In this document: positions 32,692 to 42,408 of the stretch, piece after piece | Position numbering within the stretch: position 1 is the first letter of the stretch | How the letters are laid out: every line of letters starts with the position of its first letter | DNA from: Methylobacterium variabile | GTDB lineage: Bacteria; Pseudomonadota; Alphaproteobacteria; Rhizobiales; Beijerinckiaceae | Length of the DNA stretch: 53,843 nucleotides | NCBI RefSeq assembly: GCF_001043975.1 | Contig: NZ_LABY01000040.1 | Coordinates: 1-53,843 of the forward strand | Direction of reading: 5' to 3' | Translations under genes and position numbers: made by a program | Notes under the pieces: model-generated | Told to the model about the DNA's origin: nothing | The model's database searches: none | The model's input: the letters and a program-made list of their open reading frames with translations, nothing else

Positions 32692-35072
32692 GCGCGGAAC
32701 CCAGCGGCCTCACCTTCCTCGACCGGCCGAACAGCTATATCGGCCGCTCGGTCCCGCGGCCGAACGCGCGGCGCCTGCTGGAGGGCCGCGGCGTCTACGT
32801 CGACGACGTTCCCGCCGCCCGCCTCGCCCACGTCGCCTTCCTGCGCAGCCCTCACGCCCATGCCCGCATCCGGTCGATCGACACGGAGGCGGCCCGGGCG
32901 ATGCCGGGGGTGATTGCAATCGTCACCGGGCCCGAGCTGGCGGAGGTGTGCACGCCGTGGATCGGGGTGCTCGGCCACTTCAAGGGCCTGCGCTCGGCGC
33001 CCCAGCACGCCCTGGCGGTCGACCGGGTGACCTGGGTCGGGGAGCCGTTCTGTGCGGTCGTCGCCCGGAGCCGCGCCGAAGCCGAGGACGCGCTGGCGGC
33101 GATCGAGGTCGCGTTCGAGCCGCTTCCCGTCGTGGTCGAGATGGAGACGGCCCTCGATCCTGGGACCCCGGCGATCCACCTGGATCTCGGCGACAACCTC
33201 GCCTTCGAGCGCGTCCTCGACGTCGGCGAAGTCGACGCGGCGTTCCGCGACGCAGCTCTCGTGGTCGAGGAGACGTTCCAATTCGGCCGGCATACCGGCG
33301 TGTGCCTGGAGCCGCGGGCGATCCTGGCCGACTGGGCACCGGCGGATGGCCTGCTCACCGTCCACCACTCCTTCCAGGCGCCGCACATGATGCAGGACAT
33401 CCTGTGCAAGCACCTCTCCCTGGCCGAGGGGGCGGTGCGGGTGATCTGCCGGGATGTCGGCGGCTCGTTCGGGATCAAGGTCCACATCTACCCCGACGAG
33501 ATGGCGACCTGCGCGCTGGCGCTGATGCTCAAGCGCCCGGTCAAGTTCGTTGCCGACCGGCTGGAGAGCTTCCAGAGCGACATCCACGCCCGCGACCACC
33601 GGGTCACCGCCCGGATGGCGTTCTCGGCGGAGGGCGACATCCTGGCGATCGACATGGACGACCTGACGGGAATCGGGCCCTACTCGGTCTATCCGCGCAC
33701 CAGCGCGGTCGAGGCCAACCAAGTCGTCAACCTGACCGGCGGTCCCTACCGCCACCGGCATTACCGCGCCCGGGCCCGGGTCGTGCTCCAGAACAAGGCG
33801 CCGACCTGCCAATACCGGGCGGTCGGCCACCCGATCGCCACGATGGTCGCCGAGGGCCTGGTGGATCTCGGGGCCGCCCGGCTCGGGCTCGATCCGCTGG
33901 CCGTCCGCGAGCGCAACGTCATCCCGGACGATGCCTATCCGTGCGCCGGCGTCTCAGGGATCAAGCTCGAGAAGCTGTCCCACCAGGCGGCGCTCGCGAA
34001 GCTCAAGGCGATGATGGGCTACGACGCGTTGCGGGCTGAACAGGCGGTTCTTCGGGAGCAGGGCATCTACCGCGGCATCGGCCTTGCCGCCTTCATCGAG
34101 ATCACGAACCCTTCCGCCGCCTTCTACGGGGTCGGGGGCGCCCGCATCTCCTCGCAGGATGGCTGCACGGTCCGGCTCGATCCGCAGGGCGGCGTTGTCG
34201 CCGCAATCAGCGTGACCGAGCAGGGCCAGGGCACCGAGGGCATCATCGCCCAGATCGTCGCCACCGCCACCGGCGTGCCGATGGACAAGGTCAGGGTGAT
34301 CTCCGGCGACACGCAAGGAACGCCCTATGGCGGCGGCACCTGGGCCTCGCGCGGGGCCGGAATCGGTGGCGAGGCCGCCTGGCAGGCCGGCAAGGCGCTC
34401 CGCGAGAACGTCGTGGCGGTGGCGGGCGCGATCCTCCAGGCCGATCCGGCGAGCCTCGACGTGCGTGACGGGGCCGTGGTGGATACCGCAACGGGCACGG
34501 AGCGCATGACGCTCGCGGAGCTCGGCCGCATCGTCTACTTCCGGCCCGACACCCTGCCGCCGGGCGTGCAGCCGGAATTCGTCGCGACCCGGCACTACGT
34601 GCCGAAGGACTACCCCTTCGCCTTCACCAACGGCGTGCAGGCCTCCTACGTCGAGGTCGACGTGCAGACCGGGTTCGTGCGGCTCCTCAAGCACTGGTGC
34701 GTCGAGGATTGCGGCACCGTCCTCAACCCGCTCCTCGTCGACGAGCAGATCCGCGGCGGCATCGTCCAGGGGATCGGTGGGGCCCTGTTCGAGCACTGCC
34801 TCTACGATGCCGACGGCCAGCTGCAGAACGGCTCGATGGCCGACTACCTGGTACCGATGGCCTGCGAGATGCCCGACATCGAGGTCGCCCACGTCGTCTC
34901 GGCGACGGCCTCCTCGGAGATCGGCGCCAAGGGCGCCGGCGAGGCCGGCACCGCCGGCGCGCCGGCGGCGGTGGTCAACGCCATCAACGACGCGCTCAGG
35001 CCCCTTGGGGCCCGGGTCTCGCGCCAGCCAGTGACGCCCGAGGTGGTGCTGGAGGCCCTGGGCCTGATCTGA
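32688..35072 (+). CDS. Molybdenum hydroxylase, molybdopterin-binding large subunit (CoxL-like)
   Basis: 794 residues, standard size. It binds the molybdenum-pterin cofactor and the substrate. Family features: RLLEGRGVYVDDV, VGEPFCAVVA, VGGSFGIKVHIYPDEM, and the catalytic glutamate E752 in IGAKGAGEAGTAGAPAAVVN. The active-site loop reads CQYRAVGHP, neither the CO-dehydrogenase form I motif (AYxCSFR) nor form II (AYRGAGR), so CO is an unlikely substrate. The ABC transporter downstream suggests an imported organic substrate such as an aldehyde, purine or N-heterocycle; this is not resolvable from sequence. Overlaps the small subunit gene by 4 bases. Confidence 0.92.
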   Translation: MSAEPSGLTFLDRPNSYIGRSVPRPNARRLLEGRGVYVDDVPAARLAHVAFLRSPHAHARIRSIDTEAARAMPGVIAIVTGPELAEVCTPWIGVLGHFKGLRSAPQHALAVDRVTWVGEPFCAVVARSRAEAEDALAAIEVAFEPLPVVVEMETALDPGTPAIHLDLGDNLAFERVLDVGEVDAAFRDAALVVEETFQFGRHTGVCLEPRAILADWAPADGLLTVHHSFQAPHMMQDILCKHLSLAEGAVRVICRDVGGSFGIKVHIYPDEMATCALALMLKRPVKFVADRLESFQSDIHARDHRVTARMAFSAEGDILAIDMDDLTGIGPYSVYPRTSAVEANQVVNLTGGPYRHRHYRARARVVLQNKAPTCQYRAVGHPIATMVAEGLVDLGAARLGLDPLAVRERNVIPDDAYPCAGVSGIKLEKLSHQAALAKLKAMMGYDALRAEQAVLREQGIYRGIGLAAFIEITNPSAAFYGVGGARISSQDGCTVRLDPQGGVVAAISVTEQGQGTEGIIAQIVATATGVPMDKVRVISGDTQGTPYGGGTWASRGAGIGGEAAWQAGKALRENVVAVAGAILQADPASLDVRDGAVVDTATGTERMTLAELGRIVYFRPDTLPPGVQPEFVATRHYVPKDYPFAFTNGVQASYVEVDVQTGFVRLLKHWCVEDCGTVLNPLLVDEQIRGGIVQGIGGALFEHCLYDADGQLQNGSMADYLVPMACEMPDIEVAHVVSATASSEIGAKGAGEAGTAGAPAAVVNAINDALRPLGARVSRQPVTPEVVLEALGLI

Positions 35073-35222
35073 GTGCAACTCCCGCTGTGCCGATGCCGCC
35101 GCGTCGGGCGGCGATGGTGACCGGACGTTGCGTGAGAGACACTGAACGACATCCGGGAACCGGTCCACCCGAACGAGGCCGGTCCCGATACGGAAACGCC
35201 ACTCGAACCGAGGGACGATAGG

Positions 35223-36458
35223 ATGACGACGGGCTTCGACAGGCGCCGGCTGCTTCAGGGCAGCGCCGCCGCATCCGCGCTGGCGCTCGCCGCCCCGGCC
35301 CTCCTGCGGTCGGCCGCCGCGCAGGGCGGCCCGATCCGGATCGGGTTCCCTGTGCCGCTCACCGGCGCCTTCGGGGCCGAGGCGAACGACCAGGTCCGCG
35401 CCGCCCAGCTCGCGATCAAGGAATTCAACGAGGCCGGCGGCTTCCAGGGCCGCCAAGCCGAGCTCCTGATACGCGACGACAAGCTCAATCCCGGCGAGGC
35501 CGCCACCCGCACCCTCGAGCTGATCGAGAAGGACAAGGTCAACTTCCTCGTCGGCGGGCTCTCGGCGGCGGTGACGCTGTCGATCAACAACGTCGCCCGC
35601 GAGCGCGGAGTGATCTACAACTCGATCAGCCAGTCGGACGCGATCAACGAGGCCAAGGATTTCGGCCGCACGACCTTCCACGAGGCGCTCAACCCGCACA
35701 TGACCGCCGGCGCGGTCGGCCGCTACGTCTTCCCGAAGAGCGGCAAGCGGGTCGCCTTCCTGAGCGCCGACTACGCCTACGGCCATGAGATGATGCGCGG
35801 CTTCAAGCGCGCCGGCGAGACCTCGGGCATCGAGGTCGTGGCCGATATCCGCCACCCGATCGGCGCCTCGGACTACTCGGCCTTCCTGCCCCGGATCGCC
35901 GCGCTCAAGCCCGACGTGCTCTGTCTGTGCAATTTCGGCCGCGACCAGGTGGTGTCGATCCAGCAGGCGACCGAGTTCGGCCTCAAGCGCAACACCAAGC
36001 TCGTGGCGCCAGTCCTCCTCTTCACCTCGCGCAAGGCCGGCGGCGAGGCCTTCGACGGTGTGATCGGCGGGACCTCGTATTACTGGCGCCTGGAGGACAG
36101 CGTGCCGAGCGCCAAGGCGTTCAACGACAAGTTCCGCGCAGCCTATGGCGGGGCGGTGCCCTCCGATTACGGCGCGCTCGGCTATGCCGGCGTCCGCTCG
36201 GTGCTGGAGGGCGTAAAGATGGCCGGATCGACCGAGACCGACAAGGTCGTGGCCGCGATGGAGGGCCTCAAGGCCGACTTCTACAAGGGACCGCAGAGCT
36301 TCCGGAAGTGCGACCACCAGCTGGTGCAGTCGGTGCTGATCGTCGAATCGAAGTCGAAGGGCATGAAGACCCCGGACGACGTCTTCACGATCCTGGGCAC
36401 CGAGGGGCCCGACGAGCGCTTCCTGCGCGGCTGCGACGAACTCGGCCACAAGGCATGA
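35223..36458 (+). CDS. ABC transporter substrate-binding protein, LivK type
   Basis: 411 residues with a Tat-type signal (DRRRLLQGSAAASALALAAP). The mature protein is a type I periplasmic binding protein of the amide/branched-chain amino acid class: IRIGFPVPLTGAFGAEA, KVNFLVGGLSAAVTLSI, FLSADYAYGHEMMRGFK, IGASDYSAFLPRIAALKPD. Tat export is less usual for this family. It probably delivers the substrate of the upstream hydroxylase. The 150-base gap after the large subunit holds no gene. GAGGGACGATAGG precedes the ATG. Confidence 0.92.
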   Translation: MTTGFDRRRLLQGSAAASALALAAPALLRSAAAQGGPIRIGFPVPLTGAFGAEANDQVRAAQLAIKEFNEAGGFQGRQAELLIRDDKLNPGEAATRTLELIEKDKVNFLVGGLSAAVTLSINNVARERGVIYNSISQSDAINEAKDFGRTTFHEALNPHMTAGAVGRYVFPKSGKRVAFLSADYAYGHEMMRGFKRAGETSGIEVVADIRHPIGASDYSAFLPRIAALKPDVLCLCNFGRDQVVSIQQATEFGLKRNTKLVAPVLLFTSRKAGGEAFDGVIGGTSYYWRLEDSVPSAKAFNDKFRAAYGGAVPSDYGALGYAGVRSVLEGVKMAGSTETDKVVAAMEGLKADFYKGPQSFRKCDHQLVQSVLIVESKSKGMKTPDDVFTILGTEGPDERFLRGCDELGHKA

Positions 36459-36495
36459 GCCGGATCCTCCGCCCCGTCGCCGGGAGGCCGCCGCG

Positions 36496-37395
36496 ATGAC
36501 CGACCTCACGATCGGCGGCTTCCCCCTCGACCTCCTCGCGCTGCAGCTCGTGACCGGCGTCGCCCTCGGCGCGATCTACGTCCTCGTCGGGATCGGCCTG
36601 TCGCTGATCTTCGGGCTGATGAACGTCGTCAACTTCGCCCACGGCGCCTTCTTCATGGTCGGCGCCTATGTCGGGGTCTTTCTCTACGGCTACACGGGTA
36701 GCTTCTGGCTGAGCCTAGTCGCCGCCCCTCTGGCGATGGGACTCCTCGGGCTCGCGGTCGAGCGCGTGCTCGTCCGCCCGCTCTACGGGCGAGGCATCGA
36801 CGATCCGCTGCTCCTCACCTTCGGCCTGTCCTACGTCATGGTCGAGAGCGTGCGCATTGCCTTCGGGCTCACCGGGCTGCCCTTCGGGGCGCCGCCCGAG
36901 CTGCGGGGAGCGGTCGACCTCGGCATCGGCTACTTCCCGCTCTACCGGCTGTTCCTGATCGCCTTCTCGCTGACGGTCGTCGGCGCTCTCTGGCTCTTCA
37001 TCGAGCGCACCTCGTTCGGCCTGGTGATCCGGGCCGGCGCCCGCGATCCGCAGATCGTGCAGGTGCTCGGAATCGAGATCTCGAAGGTCTGGCTCGCGGT
37101 GTTCGGCCTCGGCTGCGCGCTGGCCGGGCTCGCCGGCATCCTCGCCGCGCCCCTCCAGGGCGTGACGCCGGAGATGGGCATCCCGGTCCTGGCCGAAGCG
37201 TTCGTGGTCACGGTGGTCGGCGGCATGGGATCCCTCGCCGGCGCCGTGCTCGCCGGGCTCCTCGTCGGCATCGTCGTGGCGATGACCTCTCTCGTCGCGC
37301 CCGACATGACCAAGATGGCGATCTTCGCCCTGATGGCCCTGGTGCTGCTCGTGCGGCCCCGCGGCCTACTCGGCCGGGCGGGGGCGCTGGGATGA
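36496..37395 (+). CDS. ABC transporter permease, LivH type
   Basis: 299 residues, about eight membrane helices. Family text: LVTGVALGAIYVLVGIGLSL, IFGLMNVVNFAHGAFFMVGA and a central cytoplasmic loop AGARDPQIVQVLGIEI that engages the ATPases. GGGAGG lies 8 bases before ATG 36496, and the stop overlaps livM (ATGA). One half of the membrane channel. Confidence 0.93.
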   Translation: MTDLTIGGFPLDLLALQLVTGVALGAIYVLVGIGLSLIFGLMNVVNFAHGAFFMVGAYVGVFLYGYTGSFWLSLVAAPLAMGLLGLAVERVLVRPLYGRGIDDPLLLTFGLSYVMVESVRIAFGLTGLPFGAPPELRGAVDLGIGYFPLYRLFLIAFSLTVVGALWLFIERTSFGLVIRAGARDPQIVQVLGIEISKVWLAVFGLGCALAGLAGILAAPLQGVTPEMGIPVLAEAFVVTVVGGMGSLAGAVLAGLLVGIVVAMTSLVAPDMTKMAIFALMALVLLVRPRGLLGRAGALG

Positions 37396-38420
37396 GCGCG
37401 CCCGCCCCCGGACACGCCCTTGCACGGGGCACTCCTCTCGCCGCACCCCGGCCGGGCTCGGGCCGGACCGGGCGCTGGCTGGCCCTGGCCGGGCGTCACC
37501 GCGTCGCCCTGACCCTCGCCTTCCTGGTCGTCTTCCCGTGGATCGCGCCCTACCAGGCGCTCGCCGTGAACATCCTGGTGCTCGGGCTCTACGCGCTCGG
37601 GTTCAACCTCCTGTTCGGCTATACCGGGCTCCTGTCCTTCGGCCACGCGGCGTTCCTCGGTGGCGGTGCCTATGGAAGCGGCATCGCCATCGCCCATTAC
37701 GGGCTGCATCCGGCGCTGGCGCTCGTCGCCGGCACGCTGCTCGCCACCCTCATCGCCGCCGCGATGGGCGTGCTGGCGATCCGCACGCGCGGCATCTACT
37801 TCGCAATGACGACCCTCGCCCTGTCGATGTGCGTCTACTACGCCTTCTACCGGGCGGAATCCTTCACCGGAGGCGAGAACGGCCTGCGCGGCATCAACGT
37901 GCCGGTTCTGGCGCTGCCGGGCCTGCGCCTCGACCTCCTCGACCCGATGGTGAAGTACTACGCCGTGCTGGCTGTCGTCGGGGGCGCCGTCTGGCTGTTC
38001 TCGCGGCTCCTCTCCTCGCCCTTCGGGGCCGCCCTCGAGGCGATCCGCGAGAACGAGGGGCGGGCCCAGGCCTGCGGCTACGACGTGCGCCGCATGAAGC
38101 TCGTGGCCTTCGTGATCTCCGGTGCCCTGTGCGGGCTCGCGGGCGCCCTGCAGGCGATTCACCTCTCGATCGTGCCGATCGAGACGATGCACTACTCGAC
38201 CTCCGGTCAGGCGGTGATGATGGCGCTGCTCGGCGGCATGGGCACGTTCTTCGGGCCCTTCGTCGGAGCTGCCACCTTCTCGCTGCTCCAGGACGGACTC
38301 GCCACCCTCACCAGCCACTGGCAGCTCTTCGTCGGCGCGATCTTCATCGCCTTCGTGCTGTTCCTGCCGCTGGGCATCTGGGGCGAGGTGCTGGCGCGGC
38401 TGAGGAGGGCCGGATGGTGA
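37392..38420 (+). CDS. ABC transporter permease, LivM type
   Basis: 342 residues. A basic start, then about nine membrane helices, with NLLFGYTGLLSFGHAAFLGG, IRTRGIYFAMTTLALSMCVY and the coupling loop AIRENEGRAQACGYDVRRMK typical of LivM. It pairs with the LivH-type permease. It overlaps both neighbours, upstream by 4 bases and downstream by 7. Confidence 0.93.
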   Translation: MSAPAPGHALARGTPLAAPRPGSGRTGRWLALAGRHRVALTLAFLVVFPWIAPYQALAVNILVLGLYALGFNLLFGYTGLLSFGHAAFLGGGAYGSGIAIAHYGLHPALALVAGTLLATLIAAAMGVLAIRTRGIYFAMTTLALSMCVYYAFYRAESFTGGENGLRGINVPVLALPGLRLDLLDPMVKYYAVLAVVGGAVWLFSRLLSSPFGAALEAIRENEGRAQACGYDVRRMKLVAFVISGALCGLAGALQAIHLSIVPIETMHYSTSGQAVMMALLGGMGTFFGPFVGAATFSLLQDGLATLTSHWQLFVGAIFIAFVLFLPLGIWGEVLARLRRAGW

Positions 38421-39196
38421 GCGCGGCTCCCGTCGCGGCTTCCGCCGCTTCCCCTCCGCCGATCCTTGCCACGAAGGGACTGGGCAAGCGGTTCGGGCAT
38501 TTCCGGGCCCTGTCCGGTGTCAGCGTCGGGTTTCCCGAGGGCGGCATCACCGCGATCATCGGACCGAACGGGGCCGGCAAGTCGACCTTCTTCAACCTGA
38601 TCTCGGGGGCGTTCCCGCCGAGCGAGGGCCGCGTGCTGTTCCGCGGGCGGGACATCACCGGGGCGCCCCCGCACCATTTCGCCCGGATGGGCATCGCCAA
38701 GTCGTTCCAAATCACCAACGTCTTCCCGCACCTCACGGTGCGCGAGAACGTGCGGGTGGCCGCCCAAGCGCGCCGGGTCCGCTTCGCCTTCTTCCGCGAC
38801 CGCTCGGCCTATCCGGAGCTCGCTGAGCAGGCAGAGGCTCTGCTCGGCGAGGTCGGGCTCGGGGCCCGGATGGACCGGCTCGCCCGCGAGCTGGCGCACG
38901 GCGAGCAGCGGGCGCTAGAGATTGCGGTGGCGCTCGCCGCCGAGCCGACGCTCCTCCTCCTCGACGAGCCGACCGCGGGCATGAGCCCAGAGGAGACGCG
39001 CGAGATGATGGACCTCGTGCAGCGCCTCGCCGAGACCCGCACGCTCATCCTCGTCGAGCATAAGATGAGGCTCGTGATGGGCCTGTGCCGCCGCCTCGTC
39101 GTCCTCCACCAGGGCCAGCTCCTCGCCGAGGGCAGCCCCAACGACATCCGCGCCCATCCCGAGGTGCGCCGCGTCTACCTGGGCAAGACCGCATGA
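38414..39196 (+). CDS. ABC transporter ATPase, LivG type
   Basis: 260 residues. Walker A GPNGAGKST (50-58), a family-typical GMGIAKSFQ-like stretch (MGIAKSFQITNVFPHLTV), the signature region ELAHGEQRALEIAVAL, Walker B LLLLDEPTAGMSP and the switch His in LILVEHKM. The signature has AHGEQ where SGGxQ is usual, as is normal in LivG. Overlaps livM by 7 bases and livF by 4. Confidence 0.94.
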   Translation: MVSAAPVAASAASPPPILATKGLGKRFGHFRALSGVSVGFPEGGITAIIGPNGAGKSTFFNLISGAFPPSEGRVLFRGRDITGAPPHHFARMGIAKSFQITNVFPHLTVRENVRVAAQARRVRFAFFRDRSAYPELAEQAEALLGEVGLGARMDRLARELAHGEQRALEIAVALAAEPTLLLLDEPTAGMSPEETREMMDLVQRLAETRTLILVEHKMRLVMGLCRRLVVLHQGQLLAEGSPNDIRAHPEVRRVYLGKTA

Positions 39197-39951
39197 CCGC
39201 CGTCGCTTCCGCGCCGCTGCTGGCGGTTGAGAATCTAAGGGCGTGGTACGGCCACTCGCACATCCTGCAGGGCCTCTCGCTCGAGGTTCGTGCGGGCGAG
39301 ATCGTGACGCTGGTCGGCCGCAACGGCGCGGGCAAGACGACGACGCTCAAGTCGATCATGGGTCTCGTGCCGAAGCGCGAGGGCCGCGTGACCTTCGCGG
39401 GAGTGGACATCCTAGACCGGCCGCCGCACGAGCGCTTCCACCAGGGCCTCGCCTACGTGCCGGAGGAGCGGCGCATCGTGCCTGGGCTGACGGTGGAGGA
39501 AAACCTGCGCCTCGGCATCCTGGCGGCCAGGGGTGACCGGGCTACGAAGGGCGGGCGGGCGTCGCGCCATGACGAAGCGCGGCGCATCGAGGCGATCGCC
39601 GAGACCTTCCCGCGCCTCAAGCAGCGGCTAAAGCAGGAGGCGATCACGATGTCGGGCGGCGAGCAGCAGATGCTCGCCATCGCCCGCGCGCTCATGGCCG
39701 CGCCGGTGATGGTGCTCCTCGACGAGCCCTCGGAAGGCATCATGCCGATCCTGGTCGAGGAGATGTTCGAGCAATTCGTGGCGATGAAGCGGGCGGGCAC
39801 CACCATCCTGCTCGTCGAGCAGAACGTCGAACTCGCCCTCGACATCTCGGACAGGGTCTACATCGTCGACGGCGGCGCGGTCGTCTACCATGCCCCGGCG
39901 GCCGAGCTGCGGGGCGATCCTGAAATCCAGGCACGCTACTGCGCCGTCTGA
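39193..39951 (+). CDS. ABC transporter ATPase, LivF type
   Basis: 252 residues. Walker A GRNGAGKTT (42-50), LAYVPEERRIVPGLTVEEN, signature TMSGGEQQMLAIARALM, Walker B VLLDEPSEGIMP and ILLVEQNV. Last gene of the hydroxylase-transporter operon, completing a five-part HAAT-family importer. The ATG overlaps the livG stop. I see no terminator hairpin after it. Confidence 0.94.
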   Translation: MTAVASAPLLAVENLRAWYGHSHILQGLSLEVRAGEIVTLVGRNGAGKTTTLKSIMGLVPKREGRVTFAGVDILDRPPHERFHQGLAYVPEERRIVPGLTVEENLRLGILAARGDRATKGGRASRHDEARRIEAIAETFPRLKQRLKQEAITMSGGEQQMLAIARALMAAPVMVLLDEPSEGIMPILVEEMFEQFVAMKRAGTTILLVEQNVELALDISDRVYIVDGGAVVYHAPAAELRGDPEIQARYCAV

Positions 39952-40470
39952 TCATCGCCGCGTCGCCCGGGCGTTAAATCGAGATGACCAACACTTATGA
40001 TGGTGGCCATCATCGCTGCGATTGACGACCTGCTGCAGAGCCTGCGGTGTCATTCTGTCCCCTGCGCTGCCCGTAATCCGGCTCGGATAAGGGAGCACCC
40101 AATCCTACTTGCGTGCTCAGATCACGCAGAAGCCTGGCAATATCATCTATAAAAGGACCGCCCTCCTGAGCGAGCAGAGGCGTAGGAAGGAAGCTGAGCG
40201 TGAAGGCGGCGACGCTACAAAGAAGGTGTAGGCGCTCTGCGTGATCCTCCCCGGATCAGGAGCAGCAGCGCATCACGCCCGCGCGCCGATGAAAACCCGC
40301 TACACGTCAAATCCTACGCGCGGCATCAAACATCGCCTGGACCGAAGGTCGAGGCCCGCTCAGGATCAATCCTCACCAGCTTATCTCAGGACCATACAAT
40401 CCTCAGTTCTGCTCCCACCCCCTTCGGCAGCGATGACGACGCATCGGTGGCTCATTTCGATCTTGACCCG
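39952..40470. other. Intergenic region with a possible gene remnant
   Basis: About 520 bases between the transporter operon and the convergent acyltransferase gene. It is less GC-rich than its neighbours. One small forward frame, open from 40091 to a TAG at 40229-40231, reads like the tail of a real protein (NIIYKRTALLSEQRRRKEAE) but has no good start or ribosome site, so it may be a fragment of a lost gene. I do not recognise it. Confidence 0.35.
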
Positions 40471-42408
40471 CTATTTCATGGTGTAGGCCGGCTGTCGACC
40501 CAGAACGCCGTTCACGAAATGGTCGAAGGCGCCGCTTTGTCCAAGCACGGACGCGCCGGCGGCGGTGAGATGGACCTTGTCGAAGTACATGATGCGGTCT
40601 CCCGTGTAGGCTGGGCAACTCGCGCCGCACAGGGTGTCGAGAACCTTCACGGTATGAACGCCCCGCCGGGCGCTTTCCTGCTGGATGACGGACGCCCTGT
40701 CTCGCTGGTACGGATAGTGGTGCAGGTCCATGAACGGCCTCAGATCGTTCGCGACGATCCGGTGAGCATCATGCAGCCGGATGACCGATGTGATCCACAA
40801 GGGCGTGTTGTCGACGACGGCCGGCACGAAGCTCCGGCCCTGAAGCCACGCGACGTTCTCCACCAGATGCCTCGCCGAAAATTCCTGAGCGTTCGTATTC
40901 CCGGCCAGCACGACGCCTTGCAGGCCGCGCAGGGTGAGGATGAGCTCTCCGACCTGCGCCCACGGTCCACCCGGCACGATCCGGCACGGCTGCAAGTTGT
41001 CAGATTGCCATCTGAGCAGGCTCTCGTCGGTACCGAGATAGGGAGGGCACCCTGAGAGGCTCAATTCGGTCACCCGGATCTCCGGATATTGTGTAAGCGC
41101 CAGGGCAATCGCCGCCGCCTTGCTGTCGCCGATGACGAGAACGTTCTTCTCGGTGGAGGAGAAGCAGGCTTCGACGTCGGAGGCGCGGGTCTGCGCCGTG
41201 ATCGGCACGCGGCAGACTGTCTGCAGGGCCGCATTCAGCTCTGCCGCGACGGCGCGGGCCTCGACGGCCGTCTCGCCGGGTTTCAGCCACCACCGTTGAG
41301 GAGCCAGCAACGCGGCGCCCGCTACAGTGACGGCTGCAACCGCCGAACCGAGACTGGCGGCGAGCTTTCGTCCCCGCGCCGGGTCGTGCTTGCCCTTCAG
41401 CCGGAACGGGTGCTCCACGGCGGCCGAGAGAACGAGCCCCGCGGCGACGGACAGCGCGAGCATGCCCAATCGTTGGAACTTGGTCGGCTCCTCGACCAGG
41501 GTCAGGAAGGCGATGATGACCGGCCAGTGCGCCAGGTAGATGGCATACGACCGGTCACCGAAGAAGACCGCCAGACGTCCCCCGAGCAGGCTTCGACATC
41601 CGCGCGCATGAAGGGCGACCGCGGCCCAGCAGCCTATCGCAGCGGCGAGCGATGCAGCGGATTGGGCGGCGACCTGTGACAGCGTGCTCTGGAACGAGGC
41701 CAGCGACATCGCGCACAGAAGGAGCCCGGCGCCGATGACCAGGAGTTTGAGCAGTCCATCCGCGAGAAAGTCCTGCCTGCTCCGGCTCAACAGGGCGAAA
41801 ATGGCCCCGAAGCCGAACTGGTGCAAGCGGAACGGCGTCAGGAAGAACACCGCGTCCGGGCTCGTCGCGCTTGCGGCAACGGCTGCGGCGAGGCCCAGCA
41901 GCGTGAATAGCGCAATGACGCCGAGCGCGACCTTCCTCCATCCGAGGAGGAAGGTCAGGCTTAAAGGCCAGATGAGGTAGAACTGCTCCTCCACCCCCAG
42001 GGACCACGTGTGCAGGAGCGGCTTGTACTTGGAGATTTCATCGAAGTATCCGGCTTCCATCCAGAACAGGATGTTCGACGTGGACAGGGCGGCGGCCAGT
42101 GCGGAGAGGGACAGCGGGCGGAAGTCGTTGAAGCCGTACAGGAGGGAGAACCCCACCACCGTCAACGCGACCGTCACCATCAGGCTCGGAAGCAGGCGGG
42201 CCGCCCTGGCGATGTAGAACTGCCGCAAGCTGAAGCGACCGGATCGATGCTGGTCAATGATGAGGCCCGTGATGACGAATCCACTGATGCCGAAAAACGC
42301 GTCGACACCGAGATAGCCGGACGGCAGCCAGCGCTGACTGGTATGAAATATCAAGACGGCAAAAATGCAGACGGCCCTCAAGCCTTGAATCTCTGGAACA
42401 CGCCGCAT
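40471..42408 (-). CDS. Membrane O-acyltransferase (OafA-like) with C-terminal SGNH domain
   Basis: 645 residues. The acyltransferase-3 membrane domain fills about 1-360: EIQGLRAVCIFAVLIFHTSQ, YLGVDAFFGISGFVITGLI, HTWSLGVEEQFYLIWPLSL, SYAIYLAHWPVIIAFL. The C-terminal periplasmic part is an SGNH hydrolase-like domain with the Ser block (LVIGDSKAAAIAL) and Asp-x-x-His block (FDKVHLTAAGA). Such fusions acetylate surface polysaccharides. GAGGTG lies 6 bases before the ATG. It is divergent from the O-antigen ligase gene, consistent with a polysaccharide region. Confidence 0.92.
   Translation of the reverse strand: MRRVPEIQGLRAVCIFAVLIFHTSQRWLPSGYLGVDAFFGISGFVITGLIIDQHRSGRFSLRQFYIARAARLLPSLMVTVALTVVGFSLLYGFNDFRPLSLSALAAALSTSNILFWMEAGYFDEISKYKPLLHTWSLGVEEQFYLIWPLSLTFLLGWRKVALGVIALFTLLGLAAAVAASATSPDAVFFLTPFRLHQFGFGAIFALLSRSRQDFLADGLLKLLVIGAGLLLCAMSLASFQSTLSQVAAQSAASLAAAIGCWAAVALHARGCRSLLGGRLAVFFGDRSYAIYLAHWPVIIAFLTLVEEPTKFQRLGMLALSVAAGLVLSAAVEHPFRLKGKHDPARGRKLAASLGSAVAAVTVAGAALLAPQRWWLKPGETAVEARAVAAELNAALQTVCRVPITAQTRASDVEACFSSTEKNVLVIGDSKAAAIALALTQYPEIRVTELSLSGCPPYLGTDESLLRWQSDNLQPCRIVPGGPWAQVGELILTLRGLQGVVLAGNTNAQEFSARHLVENVAWLQGRSFVPAVVDNTPLWITSVIRLHDAHRIVANDLRPFMDLHHYPYQRDRASVIQQESARRGVHTVKVLDTLCGASCPAYTGDRIMYFDKVHLTAAGASVLGQSGAFDHFVNGVLGRQPAYTMK

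Noticed and set aside
32688..35072. Aerobic CO dehydrogenase large subunit
   Set aside because: The active-site loop is CQYRAVGHP, lacking both the form I and form II CO-dehydrogenase motifs. I keep the general hydroxylase name.
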